Source of the DNA: Chaenocephalus aceratus
Lineage: Eukaryota; Chordata; Actinopteri; Perciformes; Channichthyidae
Reading direction: 5' to 3'
Length of the DNA stretch: 64,000 nucleotides
Assembly: GCA_023974075.1 (NCBI GenBank)
Contig: CM043788.1
Location: forward strand, 23,748,496 to 23,812,495
The notes beneath the pieces are model-generated. The model was given only the letters and a program-made list of their open reading frames with translations. It made no database searches and was not told where the DNA came from. The translations under genes were made by a program, and so were the position numbers. Below, one piece after another: positions 20,816 to 32,209 of this stretch; positions within the stretch are counted from its first letter, which is position 1; each line of letters starts with the position of its first letter.

Positions 20816-21148
20816 TTGCACTTCAGGGCCACCGTACCATACACACTTAATTTGGGTAAATTTTTAAAAAAAAACACAATTATCCTTGACCAAATACATG
20901 CAAAGTACTTTTCCCAAGAGATTTGAAACAAGGTTTGTCATGTTATAGTAAAGAAATCTCTATACTTTTGACGAAAAGAGACACAATTTAAAGAGATTGC
21001 AGTGTAATTACACTTGATAAACATGCACTTATATATAGATGTTAATAAAACAGCAGCCTGAGCTGAACTTCCTTCACAAGGCAGACGGACACGTGAGAGT
21101 CCACAGAGCTCAGTTTGATATCATATCACGGTGACTCCTGGTTGGGTC

Positions 21149-22480
21149 TAGGGCTGCAACAAACGACTAATTTGATAATCGGTTAATCTATCGATTAATG
21201 AAACGATTAATCGACTATTCGGACTATTACTGTATGCCTTGCACAATTTCTCAAACGCTCTTATTTAGCCATCAACTTTTAGATTTAGCTTGAGGTTGTT
21301 TTAGGCATGTGGAAACTAACAATGAAGACAATAAAGATGAATACTTGATTCCAAAATACATACATTATTGAAATAACTTAAATTGTGAACAAAACTAACA
21401 TTGCTTTTTATTCAAATTCAATAAATAATATTTCACATCAAAAGAAACAACAGTGTTTTAACAAATCGTATTAAATAATCTGATGACAGAACTGTAAACA
21501 GAATAGCTAAAACTTTAACAAACTAAATAATAATATATAATATTTTTATAGCGCCTTTCAGGAAACCCAAGGTCGCTTTACAAGTCGGGTAGGGGGGGGG
21601 GAGTAGGGGAAAAAAGGCAGACGGGGTGGGGGGGGGGGGAAGTAGCGGAAAAATAAACCTATTAAACTAACTATACAGTGGGGAAAGCCTTGGTAAAAGG
21701 TGCGTTTTTTGGGCTTTTTTGAAAATGTCCAGGGTTGGGGCGCTGCGGATTTCGGGGGGGAGAGAGTTCCAGAGGGTGGGGGATGCCACACTGAAGGCTC
21801 TGTCACCAAAGGTCCGCAAATAACTCTGTTACCTCTAATCATTACGTTTGTATAATGTAGTTAGCTCCGTGTGTTGCTGCTAGCATACATAACACCTGAC
21901 GTGGAAACGTTACTCGTGGACGGGGCTACAGAGCTACTAGAAAGACAGTCGAACCCGGTGCATTCCTCCGTCTGGATGTGGAGCACTTTTGCTAAATGTT
22001 TAGACAAATAGCTCGTGTTACCGCCCTTACATGCTAAACTCTTATTCCACTTTTGGCAACGAGCATTCTCCACATCGAGACGGGTAAAGTTTAACCACCT
22101 TGGAACGCGTTCTCTCCGCCATCTCCCACGTGTGTGTGTTGCTGCATGTAGCAGCTGCCCGTGTGTAAACTGCCCCGCCCCCTCGCAAGCAGGCCGGGGA
22201 GAGAAAGATCGAAAATACATCAAAGACGCATTTGTTTGTCTTTTTGCATATTAGAAACGAGTTGGCGACACTAAGACTGCGATATAATGTCTTTGTAGCA
22301 ATAATACATGACATATATTTTTTAAATGTCTCCAGTACCGATAAAAAGACCAATAAAGTTAGAGCTTAACGGGCGTAAAACACACGTGATGACGTCACCA
22401 ACGAATCGACGACTGAATTAGTTGGCAACTAATTTGGTAATCGATTTTAATCGATTAAGTCGATTAGTTGTTGCACCCCT
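21149..22480 (-). mobile_element. Non-autonomous hAT element with BED-finger remnant
   Basis: The element is 1332 bp, starts TAGGGCTGCAACAA and ends TTGTTGCACCCCTA, imperfect inverted ends, and is flanked by the 8-bp duplication GTTGGGTC (21141-21148 and 22481-22488), the hallmark of hAT. On the - strand 21861-22223 encodes a BED zinc finger start (VPRWLNFTRLD, KSLACKGGNTSYLSKHL), the DNA-binding part of hAT transposases. The catalytic region is missing, so movement would need a helper transposase. Subterminal ATCGATTAAT repeats are visible at both ends. It is inserted in the last exon of PLAC8-like copy B. Confidence 0.88.
21540..21835. repeat. Unclassified repeat nested in the hAT element
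   Basis: Starts ATAGCGCCTTTCAGGAAACC and carries G-rich runs (21590-21640) and GAGTTCCAGAGGGTGGG. This sequence is familiar from fish repeats but I cannot assign its class. It interrupts the transposase remnant. Confidence 0.4.
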
Positions 22481-23117
22481 AGTTGGGTCACATAGCCAGC
22501 TTGAGCAACCATCATCATTGGAGCAGGCTGCATTTGTATAATGGGTTGACTTTGCACGACGATGACCTTAGGAGTTTTATTGCGATGTTTTAACTCACGA
22601 TGCATCTGACACCAGGAGCACCACTGACACAAACAGGACACACACATGTCTCCACAGAGAGAACCCTGCAGAGAACCAAACAAAAATATGTTTATTAAGT
22701 TACATTTTTTTACTTTTATGAAATTTGTTTTGTGACATCTAGTATGCTTACAAGCATCCTACCTTGATGTGGTATCTGTTTCGCATGGCAACCCTAACAG
22801 ACAGGACTGCTGGAGGCACATAGACAGGAATTCCACACATTACTGATGTACAAATGCTCAGTATGTCACATACTGGGAGTAAACGGTTTTCACCAAACCG
22901 TCCTGTAACAGTGTAGGCCAGACAAGGGCCACACCAGAAGACGTAGCAACCTGAAAAAACAGGGAGATACACCGACAGAGATGCTTGCTGAATATATTGC
23001 ACAAAAAAAGGAAAAAAAACGTTTTAAGTCATGGTTTTATTTCTTACATGTAGCGTGGTCCTCAAAGCAGTCAAAGAGATCGCTGCTCCACTCTTTCTCA
23101 GGTGGTGGGGCTCCCAT
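22447..23117 (-). CDS. PLAC8-like cysteine-rich protein, copy B (C-terminus from a hAT element)
   Basis: Exons are 23048-23117 (start at 23117, MGAPPPEKEWSSDLFDCFED), 22763-22950 (CCYVFWCGPCLAY, GRFGENR) and 22447-22665 (GSLCGDMCVSCLCQWCSWC, QMHREL). All borders are GT-AG and the frame is intact. The double-cysteine core defines the PLAC8 family; the exon plan equals copy A. The last exon reads through the 8-bp duplication at 22481-22488 into the hAT end and stops at 22447, adding LGVQQLIDLID. Before the insertion, the frame would have continued into the sequence now at 21121-21140, giving PGVTVI and a stop. The protein stays full length, so the gene may be active. A polyadenylation site must now come from, or lie beyond, the element. 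Confidence 0.82.
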
Positions 23118-23291
23118 CGGATGTTGGATAAATTGAGCTACCCACAGTGAACAATTAACCTGTAAACACACAAATCAGTGCAAAGCAAAATACACTTCTG
23201 ATAAACAAAAAGCTCATTCTGTAAGTCTCATACCACTTATTCAGTTGGAAAACTCTGAAAATATAATTGTTGCACTATATTTATCTTTTAA

Positions 23292-23655
23292 AGGTGGGGT
23301 AGGTAAGTTTGAGAAACTGGCTCGAGATCGCTAGAATTTGAAAATACACAACCGGAGAAAATCTGCCACTTCCTTATAGAGCCCCTCCTCCAACACACAC
23401 GAACGCGCACATGATCAATGAGGGCACGCGATAAATTTGTGCCCCGATGGAAGGCTGACAGGCAGGTAGGCCATCCAATCCAAACGGATTGGTTGTACTT
23501 TTTACAGTATTACGGCTTCCACAGATGAATTTTTTTTATGGATTTTTTTGTCAAAGCACTTAAGATATTCATTGCTATCGGGATGTTAAGAGCATTCCAT
23601 GGAATATAACAAAAAGTGTATCTCGAGCCGGTTTCTGAAACTTACCTACCCCACC
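23292..23655. mobile_element. MITE copy 1 with TTAA-type flanks
   Basis: Inverted ends GGTGGGGTAGGTAAGTTT...AAACTTACCTACCCCACC, about 364 bp. It is flanked by TTAA at 23288-23291 and TTGA on the right. A near copy lies at 56589-57021 with TTAA on both sides. TTAA targets suggest a piggyBac- or Kolobok-type MITE. No coding capacity. Confidence 0.75.
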
Positions 23656-23737
23656 TTGAATAGATAATCTGATTTTTCGATGCGCTTTGCATAATTTATT
23701 TGAATTAAAATGAACTGTGCTCAGCTTTGAAATATTA

Positions 23738-25049
23738 CAGTTTTTCTCGATTGCTAACACACAACAATTCTACATAAAGCACAATTATTTTAACTGACAC
23801 TCAAAGAGCAAAACATCGGCTCAAATCTCCAAAACTCTAAACACGTTTTCAGCTTTTCACACAATTTGAAAATCAACATGGCACTTTTTGCAAACCACTG
23901 CACACGTTTCTCCACGTAAAACACAGCCATCTGACATAAAGTCACGTGTTAGCAGGTTTCAAACACTGATATTCAAAAGGCCTCACACATGGACCAATGA
24001 TCAAGAAACACGTTCCACCTGACCAAACACCTGATAGCATAATTGTTGGCTCATCAATCAGGATGTTAGCACTATGAAAAGACCACAGGTGAGAACTTTC
24101 TTACAGCAACAATGGAAGCCAACATGGAAGCAAGAGCAAGAGGAAGAGGAAGAGCTGGGGTGAGAGTGAGAGGAGGAAGAATGAGAGGAGGTAGAGCTGG
24201 AGGGAGAGGACGTGGACAAAGAAGAATACTCTCTAATGAAATTAAATGTTATCAACCATGGTTTGTCGATGAGAGAGGCGGGACGGAGGGTTCTGCCTAA
24301 TCTAAACTGATTTACTGTCACCTCTGTAATCCGGACACTTAGACTTGAAAACAGGTTAGTTAATTTTAGCTCTGCATAATTCATGATATATCAGTGCTTA
24401 TATCTGTTGTGTGAAACGTATTTACTTCATTACTGTAATTTAATTGTTGGCATGTTGCATACTATAACTGTACAAAAATCCTGCACAATGTACTGTGGTA
24501 AACTTACTTTTATGCAACACAGACACTGACCAACCACTATATCTTTGTTGTTTATCTGAAGGACTGAGAAACAAAGAGGTGGAAGGCTAAGGATTTCCAA
24601 TGAGGCACAGCAGCAGCAGTTACACACTGGGTTTTGGCAAACAATCACACATAGTAACTATGTGCTGAGATGCATGTTGCACATGTGTACATGTGATTTT
24701 TGAATAAAATGTGATTTTTTTTTTCAACAACTCATTTGTATTTCTTCATTTACTGTATTTCTGTATACTCAAGCAATCTTTCTCTGCAGAAACCTCTCTG
24801 TACAGAGCATAGCCCATAACAGATGAACGTGCTTTAGATTATGCTCAGCAGTGTGTAGCTGGGTGGTCAAACAATCTAGTATTATGAATGAAGTGTGTTA
24901 TATTTGGTGCACAAGTTGGCATTTGGTAAGTATTCATGTAGTTTTGAGTGCAGTTCTTAATTTAGCAGGAGAAATTAGGTGTTTTGCACTGTGTGTGGTT
25001 TTGTGAAATGTGTTTAGTGTTCTGAGAAACTGGCAATCGAGAAAAACTG
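23738..25049 (+). mobile_element. Mariner-type element with truncated transposase
   Basis: Inverted ends CAGTTTTTCTCGATTGC / GCAATCGAGAAAAACTG with TA on both sides (23736-23737, 25050-25051). At 24112-24300 an ATG begins a protein rich in RGRGRAG-type repeats followed by RRILSNEI. This is the N-terminus of a transposase widespread in fish. The DNA-binding helix continues in another frame (near 24245-24300, INHGLSMREAGRRV), so a frameshift is present. The DDE catalytic part is absent. It is a deleted, non-autonomous copy. Confidence 0.8.
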
Positions 25050-25408
25050 TAATGTGGTCTTAAAAAACTCCAATACAAGTAAACATTGAATGTTGAATGT
25101 TTGCACTACTAACTAATGTCATAATCCACATTTGTCAGAATAAGATATTTAGAATTATTATCATGGTCATATTCAAATTCACAAGCTGCTTCCTCTAAAT
25201 TGGTATTGGTTATAGTTTGTCCTAAAGTCCAGGCAGTTCCTCTAAAATGTAATTAGTCCTAAAAAAAATACATTCATTTGTAAAATGTCTGTGGAGGTAT
25301 ATGGATCACAATGTTTGTGTTTAATGCATCTCTATTTTTGTATTTATTGTTTTTGTCTCGTGTAATTTCCTCAAAAAAATCTGATTAACTTTTTTCTCCC
25401 TATTACAG
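25050..25408. other. Upstream region of the Tnp2-like gene
   Basis: AT-rich, no coding signal. It ends in a strong polypyrimidine tract and acceptor TATTACAG at 25401-25408. Confidence 0.5.
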
Positions 25409-27794
25409 AGCCTGCAGGCAGACTGTGATGCATTTACACCCAGCTATCCTACATCGCCACTCTTGTTTGAGGATGAAAGTTCCACAGAGTGTGATTTTCA
25501 CTTCAGTGATCAACAAAATTTGAGCCCAGCGTCAGAGTCATCAAATAACTTAATTCCTGATAACTTTGATGACAGTGACGGTATCGGTGTGTTTGAACCG
25601 AGGCAGTCTTTTACAGACTCTGACTCTGAATCAAATCTTGGCAGTGGAGAACACATTTCCCTTAAATATGAAGACAGTATTGATGAATCAGTAAATGAGG
25701 AATCCCATTTGGGAGAAGCCGGTAATGTTAAGTTTCCTCAGGTAAATGAAGAGCCACTTTACACTGGTTCACGACTCACCAAAGCTCAGAGTTTTTTTTA
25801 CTTATACTCTCATTTGTTTTGAGACACTCACTCACTGGTGTGGCCCTCTCTGATCTTCTAGATTTGATTAATATTCACTGTCCAGAAAACACAGTGTCAG
25901 CCTCAAAGCATCTGTTCTTAAAAGAGCTTAAGCCAATAGAAGGTCACATACAATGTCACATATACTGTCCAAACTGTGAGTATTACATTGGGGACCAAGT
26001 TAGTGAAGGGCAGTGTACTGTGTGCAACACAACGTGGGATAAAAACAGCTCACTGAAGAATGGAAATTTCTTCATATACTTACCAATCCAAACACAGTTG
26101 GAACATCTTCTTCAAAGAAGTGATATTGAAAATTGTCTCAATTCAGGAAAAAACACATGTAATTCAGAAAATTATGAAGATATATGTAGTGGTAAAATGT
26201 ACCATAATCTGAACGAAAAAGGAGGCCCACTTGATTGTCCTCATAGACACTCCTTAACACTCAACTGCGATGGTGTGCCTGTTTTTAAGTCATCATTGTA
26301 TAGTATTTGGCCGTTACAAGGGATTGTAAATGAGCTTCCTTACACTGTACGCAAAGAAAATGTTCTACTTTTTGGCTTGTGGTTCGGCAGCAAAAAACCA
26401 AATGTTAATACATTTTTAAAGCCGTTCACTCTAGAGTGTCAGAAGTTGTCAACTGTGGGCTTCAAGTTAAAAAGAAACGGCGTTTTGGAACAATGTAGAC
26501 TTGTGGCAGCTCTTATGATGTGTGATTCAGTTGCCAGGCCCATTCTACAAAACATGACACAGTTTAATGGTCAATACGGGTGCAGCCTCTGTCTGCATCC
26601 TGGTGAACAAGTTCAAAAGGGAAAAGGTACTGTTAAGGCCTACCCATTCAAAGATGTTCCAAAAAGGAATCATGCGTCAACCATAAGTGATGCAAGGGAG
26701 GCTCTGCGTACCAACACATCTGTGAGGGGGGTTAAAGGGCCCACATGTCTTATAAACATTCCACACTTTGACATCATATCTGGTATGCCGCCTGACCATA
26801 TGCATAATGTACATCTTGATGTGGTTCGACAAATGGTAAGTATGTGGCTGGACAGTGAAAACCACGAGAAACCATATTATCTTGGGACTAAAGTGACCAA
26901 ACTTGATCAACGACTCTTACTTATTAGGCCTCCTTGCAATGTGACAAGAGTTCCCAGATCTCTTCAGCAAAGAAGGCTAGTGAATTGCAGAACTGGTTAC
27001 TGTTTTACAGTATCTTTGTGCTAAAAGGCATTCTGCCCCAGGTATTTTACCAGCACTGGTTAATCCTTGTCACATTCATGTTCTTACTATGCAAGGACAT
27101 TATTACAACAGAGGAGTTAAAAAGATGTGAAAAACTGGTTGAAGATTTTGTCAAACAATTTGAAACACTCTATGGAAAGCAAAATGTGTCATTTAACGTA
27201 CATTTATGTCTTCATTTGCCTGAATCTGTAAATAATTGGGGACCTTTGTGGGCACATTCAGGATATATTTTTGAGTCATTTAATGGGGAAATACTTAAAA
27301 TGTTTCATGGCACTCAGTGTGTTCCTTTACAAATAATGAAATAATTCACATATAGACAAGTATTGCCTCTTTTGAGAAATGATGCACTGAGAAATGCTGT
27401 GCCTGAATGCATTCAGCTGTATAACCACTTAACTGGTCAAAAAAGACTGAAGCAATTTGAAAGAGTAGCAGATCAGATTGTTACCCTTGGTTTGCATTAT
27501 TCACGAAAACTTACTAATGAAGAGATACTAGCCATGAGAGAGAAACTTTCAGTCACTGCAGATACAATTGTGAAAGTATTCAGTAGACTTCTAGTCAATG
27601 GACAACTGTATTACTCACAAGAGTTCACTAGAGTAGTGAAAAGGAACAGCTTCACTGTTATGTTACAGAATGGACACATAATCACGATTTACTATTACAT
27701 TATCATAGAGCAACAAGGTACCAGAAAATGCATTGCTCTTGGTAGAGAGTATGATAGATCACACAGTACATTGATTAATGTAATGAAAATGTAG
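25409..27794 (+). pseudogene. Tnp2-like (CACTA/EnSpm-type) transposase gene, frameshifted
   Basis: The frame is open from the acceptor at 25408: an acidic, serine-rich N-terminus (25409-25822), then TKAQSFFYLYS continuing in another frame as RHSLTGVALSDLLDLI (25819-27024). A zinc-binding region follows (YCPNCEYYIGDQ, CTVCNTTWD), then DGVPVFKSS, GLWFGSKKPNVNTFLKP, GCSLCLHPGE and IPHFDIISGMPPDHMHNVHLD. A third frame (26965-27344) has ELQNWLLFYS, YQHWLILV and SFNVHLCLHLPESVNNWGPLW, and 27363-27794 completes the C-terminus. These blocks match, from memory, the Tnp2/DUF4218-type transposases found in fish and corals. Three frame breaks (about 25815, 26970 and 27345) are visible. The first two could be assembly errors. 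At least one upstream exon is implied by the acceptor. Confidence 0.6.
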
Positions 27795-28633
27795 TTGGTC
27801 TGAAAAGACTATTGCAGGGCAGGAAACAGATCTTCGATGTGACAATGTTCAAAGGAAAATGTATGCTCATTGATCTACCACAATATGCAAGCCTCTATGC
27901 ATGTATACCTCCAAGATGCAGTGGGGAGGACTGAAAAGTGCAAAGTTGGTGTATATTACCAAGCAAAATGGTGTCTATACTGCAACATGTTATTTCATTA
28001 CATTACATTATCCTTGAAATCCTTGAATATTTTTTGAAATAGACATGACAGATGTAAGTCATTTTGATCATCTCTTTACCCCTTTTGCTGTGCCGTGTTA
28101 GAGAAGACCACATACTCATCACTAACACAGCACAGTTGAGAAGTGTTCACACATAAAAGCCTCTCTTTTTAATTGTTGTGTGTGAGTTTCTGTAAAGCCT
28201 GCTAGTTCTCTTTGTAAAAATGGTCAGTGTTTTAACAGTAATTATTAACCTTGACTGTGTCTCAAACAATGCCGAAATGTTAGGGAACTGGGCCAGGAAT
28301 GCCTTGAAAGTTCTTTGAAGTTGATATTTAAGAAGGTGTGGGATCCTTAATTACCACTCAAGGTGGCAACATCTAATGAAGCATTTTTAAATAGCATGCT
28401 TGTTTATATTTTGGTATTATAGCAATCATCAAGTCACAACTTGATGCATACGCTAACCAGGTTTAGAAATTACCATTGTGTTATATTTGGCATCAATTTA
28501 TTGATTAGGTTTCTTTAGCTTCCATTTAAAAACAGTTGTGAATCTGACACATTTTAAACAAGTTGCCAAGTTACGTGGGTGTGTACTGTATACATATATA
28601 TATATATATGTGTGTGTGTGTCTGTATATATTT
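27795..28633. other. 3' flank of the Tnp2-like gene
   Basis: No coding signal. It includes a short (TA)n/(TG)n run at 28593-28622. It may be the 3' untranslated part of the element. Confidence 0.4.
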
Positions 28634-28894
28634 ATGAACTTGATATTATTTTGATGAATATCTGTTCAACTTTATGTAAACTCATGAAAGATAAATGAGT
28701 GTTTCAATAAAACTATTACATATACAAATGTATTATAGTGCAGTTTTTGTTTTCATTGCAATATTTTTTTTTTTATAAGTATCAATATATTGCAATATAT
28801 TAAAAAATATATATATAAGGACTACTTTCCCATATGGAAATGTATGATCCAGTATATTGTATTATATATTACAATATATTTTTCTTTTACATTT
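28634..28894. repeat. AT-rich direct repeat, copy 1
   Basis: Shares long blocks with 29720-29990, including AATATCTGTTCAACTTTATG, AAGATAAATGAGTGTTTC and AAGGACTACTTTCCCATAT. The two copies flank about 0.8 kb of unrelated sequence, which suggests either a composite element or a tandem duplication. Confidence 0.7.
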
Positions 28895-29352
28895 TCCGTT
28901 TCGAAGCACCTGATGAATGCTTTCTCTTTGACGGCGCCATAATCCCATCATCAACATGCAAGCATTTGCATTTGAATCTGCCAATCAGATCAATCTATTG
29001 CTGGAGAGGGGAGGCCTCCTCGAAATCTGTGAGATTGATTGGTGATGATCACTGGCACGTAATGTGTCCAATGAGAACGTTAACACGTTTTAGAGAGTTA
29101 TACAAAATATTTGTTTAGCGAGAGGGAGGGTAGTTTTGGATAGCGGAAAGTTCATTACCGATGATCCTCTGCCACTGTCAGCCGGAAGTGGCCCGTTCGA
29201 ATACTGTTTTGAGCTGTCAGGCGTGGATGGGCTGCATTCCACTCCAAATAGCCGGTCGGCCGTAACCAGAATCCAAACGCCAGCCGTTTTATGGATTCTC
29301 ATTTAATTTCCAAGAATATCTCAGTACTGGGTTATTTCCAATTTCCAATTAA
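28895..29352. other. Unassigned stretch between the AT-rich repeats
   Basis: GC-richer than its surroundings, with GACGGCGCCATAATCCCATC and CCGGTCGGCCGTAACCAG. No protein or repeat is recognised. It may be a promoter-like segment of another transposon. Confidence 0.3.
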
Positions 29353-29600
29353 ACATATATATATATTAAACAAATACAAAATAAAAAGTACTTAGGGAAC
29401 ATAATATACAGTTTATAAATATATACAGACACACACATATATGTACAAATATATACAGTATATATGCATATATCCACCCATATATATATATACATATGCA
29501 TATATCCACACATATGCATATATATATGCATATGGGTGGATATATGCATATATATAATATATATATTCGTGCATATATGTGTGTGTCTGTATATATTTAT
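29353..29600. repeat. (TA)/(TATGCA) low-complexity tract
   Basis: Interlaced ATATATGCATATATCCACC-type repeats that are palindromic in places. Open frames here on both strands are low-complexity artefacts. Confidence 0.8.
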
Positions 29601-29719
29601 AAACTGTATATTGTGTTCCATAATTCAATGGACAATGGAATTGTACTTTTTTCATATATACCATCAAACATATGTTCATATATAAAGTGGGTCACTATAC
29701 AAAACGAAGTGAGATAACT

Positions 29720-29990
29720 GTTTATGAATATCTGTTCAACTTTATGTAAACGTGTGTAACTCATGAAAGATAAATGAGTGTTTCAATAAAACTATTACTA
29801 AAATGTATAGTGCAGTTTTTGTTTTCATTGCAATATATATTTTTTATATTTATCAATATATAGCCATACATGGTCCATGCATATATTGCAATATATTTCA
29901 AAATATAAGGACTACTTTCCCATATATGGAAATGTATGATCCAATATATTGTATTATATTTTCCAATATATTACAATATATTTTTGTTTC
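29720..29990. repeat. AT-rich direct repeat, copy 2
   Basis: Partner of 28634-28894, with small insertions such as CGTGTGTAA and GCCATACATGGTCCATGCA, the latter forming a short hairpin. Confidence 0.7.
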
Positions 29991-30010
29991 ATAAGCCTCC
30001 TTAGTGATAA

Positions 30011-31097
30011 GTGATTATTTGTGCCCTTTACATGCTCCCATTAGGCCACTTAATTAGCCAATTAAAGGGTGTCTCGTATCACAGTTATGCAGATGTTATC
30101 CAGATATATTTATCTTTCAAACCCGTCAAAACTGAGAATGTAAACACCCTGATTACATGGCTGTCTCTGCAATTGAGGAGTGGGTGTCAAGCAACTTCCT
30201 ACAGCTCAATGCATCAAAAACGGAAGTCTTGATCTTAGCGGCTGATAACATCCTCTAAGAGGTATAAGCCACCTGGGTAATGTTAGGGCAAACGTAAAAA
30301 AACTTGGTGTAACCTTCGATCAGTCTATGCTAGACAAACACATCAAACTCCTGACCCGTAGGCCTACCTGTCTTTTCCACCTCTGGAACATTGCCAAGCT
30401 CAGGGGGTTTCTATCCAATGCAGAACTGGAGATGGCTATCCATGCCTTTATTTCATCCCAGCGTGATTATTGTAATGCTCTGTTCCCCTGCCTCAACAAA
30501 ACATCAATAAACCGGCTACAACAGGTCCAAAATGCTGCAGCCAGATTACTCACTCGGTCCAAAAAAACACAACACATCAGTCCGATCCTTTCTGCCCTGC
30601 ACTGGCTCCCTGTCCATCTCAGAACCCAATTTAAGGTAGCCTATTTGTTTACACATATGGAGCTGTCCTTGGCCAAGCCCCAGCCTACATTAACGACCTT
30701 ATCCACCCTCACAGGACAACCCGGGCCCTGAGGTCCTCCGAGCAAGGCCTCTTAAGGGTGCCCCGAACCAGGCTAAAAACTAAGGGGGACCGTGACTTTG
30801 AGGCGGTGGCCCCAGTCTTTGGAATACACGTCCCCCGGAAACTGAGAGCCTCTGTCTCAGTAGAGATTTTTAAGGGGCAGCTAAAGACTCACCTTTTCCG
30901 ACAGGCTTTTGGAGCGTCGGAGGAGGTGAGTTTGTAGCTGTTTTTCATTTGTGTTTCATCCTATCTTTTACTTGCTGTGTTTTATGCCTTTTATTCTACA
31001 TTTGATAGTTGTATTGTGTATTATGTATTGTATGTAAAGCACTTTGTACATTCGTGTTGAGAAGGCTGCTATATAAATAAAGTTTTACTTACTTACT
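30011..31097 (+). mobile_element. L2-type LINE, 3' end of ORF2 and 3' UTR, degraded
   Basis: The start encodes a reverse-transcriptase remnant (SYADVIQIYLSFKP, where YADD would hold the catalytic aspartates) and then, in other frames, NASKTEV, the block RDYCNALFPCL, QQVQNAAARLLTRSKK and LHWLPVHLRTQFKV (30327-30731), and finally EQGLLRVPRTRLKTKGDRDF (30740-30800). These are the typical C-terminal blocks of fish L2/CR1-clade LINEs. Several frameshifts are present. The 3' tail has GTAAAGCACTTTGTACA and ends in TTACTTACTTACTGA tandem repeats. It is 5'-truncated, the usual outcome of LINE insertion. Confidence 0.8.
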
Positions 31098-32102
31098 GAT
31101 TACATTGAAATCACTGTCAGAGAAGCCCTCACAGTTTTAAAGCCTTCTTTTGTTGCGGTGCTCCTCAAGAGCCTTGATTGTTTGCCTGGATGTCATCGAT
31201 GCTTGCCTGAAGACCTGCATTTTTGCCTGGAGTGCTTCTTCATCTTTACCTCAATGCCATAGCTTTTGACTTGGAGATCATTGTTTTTAAACTGAAGTAT
31301 AGGTCCCTTTATTGGTCATCCACAATGATACAAATATTCATACATGACAAGAAAACATAACATCAAATAAATAGGTTTCTCCTTCTTGTCAGGTCTAGCT
31401 ATATGAGGCTGCATTGATTTAGAGCCACTGTGTCACATGACATGGAAGCTATTGAAAATAAATTAAATTCTTAATTTAAAACGTTCAATAAAATAAATAT
31501 TGGACTGAAATCCAGTATGAAGTGTAATAATACAATGACTCACTAATTTGAATCCACTGGTACCTGGCACATCATAAAGGTATGCCACATAGACAAATTA
31601 TTCCGGGGCAAGATGGCACAGAGGTATTGAAAATAACAACAGATTTGTGGAAATGATGGTCCCTAACTGAAACCCCAGAGGACGCAGTTCAATCCAGAGC
31701 AAATGGCTGTCAAATTTCAAACCCAAAATCAAATCAGCTTTAGACACTTGTATGGAAGAGGGCAATACGGTCAAACTGAGGAAATAATATGCGATTGCAT
31801 TATTAATGTTATTTGAAATAAAATGAGTATGCTATGATAATTAAAGACAAAGTGAAGAATACATTCAACTTTTAGAGTTTTGAGCTTTGGTATAGATCGT
31901 TTTTATTGAACATACTACAATTAGAATCATTTAATCTTAACTTTTGTTGACATTATACTGTACTGCAATCTGTTTTAGTGCACTCTAACTGGCTTTATAG
32001 CATTTTATGTGAGTCAATGACACACGGACACCTGATGGCCAGCTCACACAGCAAACAGAATTTCTCAGGTCGCAGGTTACAGATCGATTAAAGACACGCA
32101 TG
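31098..32102. other. Intergenic, nothing recognised
   Basis: AT-rich sequence without coding frames or recognisable repeats. Confidence 0.5.
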
Positions 32103-32165
32103 CACGCGCACGCGCACACACACACACGCACACGCACACGCACACGCACACGCACACGCACACGC

Positions 32166-32208
<43 letters not shown>
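32103..32208. repeat. (CA)n / (CACACG)n microsatellite
   Basis: A compound run of CACACG units followed by pure CA units. Confidence 0.92.

Positions 32209-32209
<1 letters not shown>

Noticed and set aside
29349..29717. Tyr/Ile/His-rich small frames on both strands
   Set aside because: They arise from TA- and TATGCA-type low-complexity DNA.
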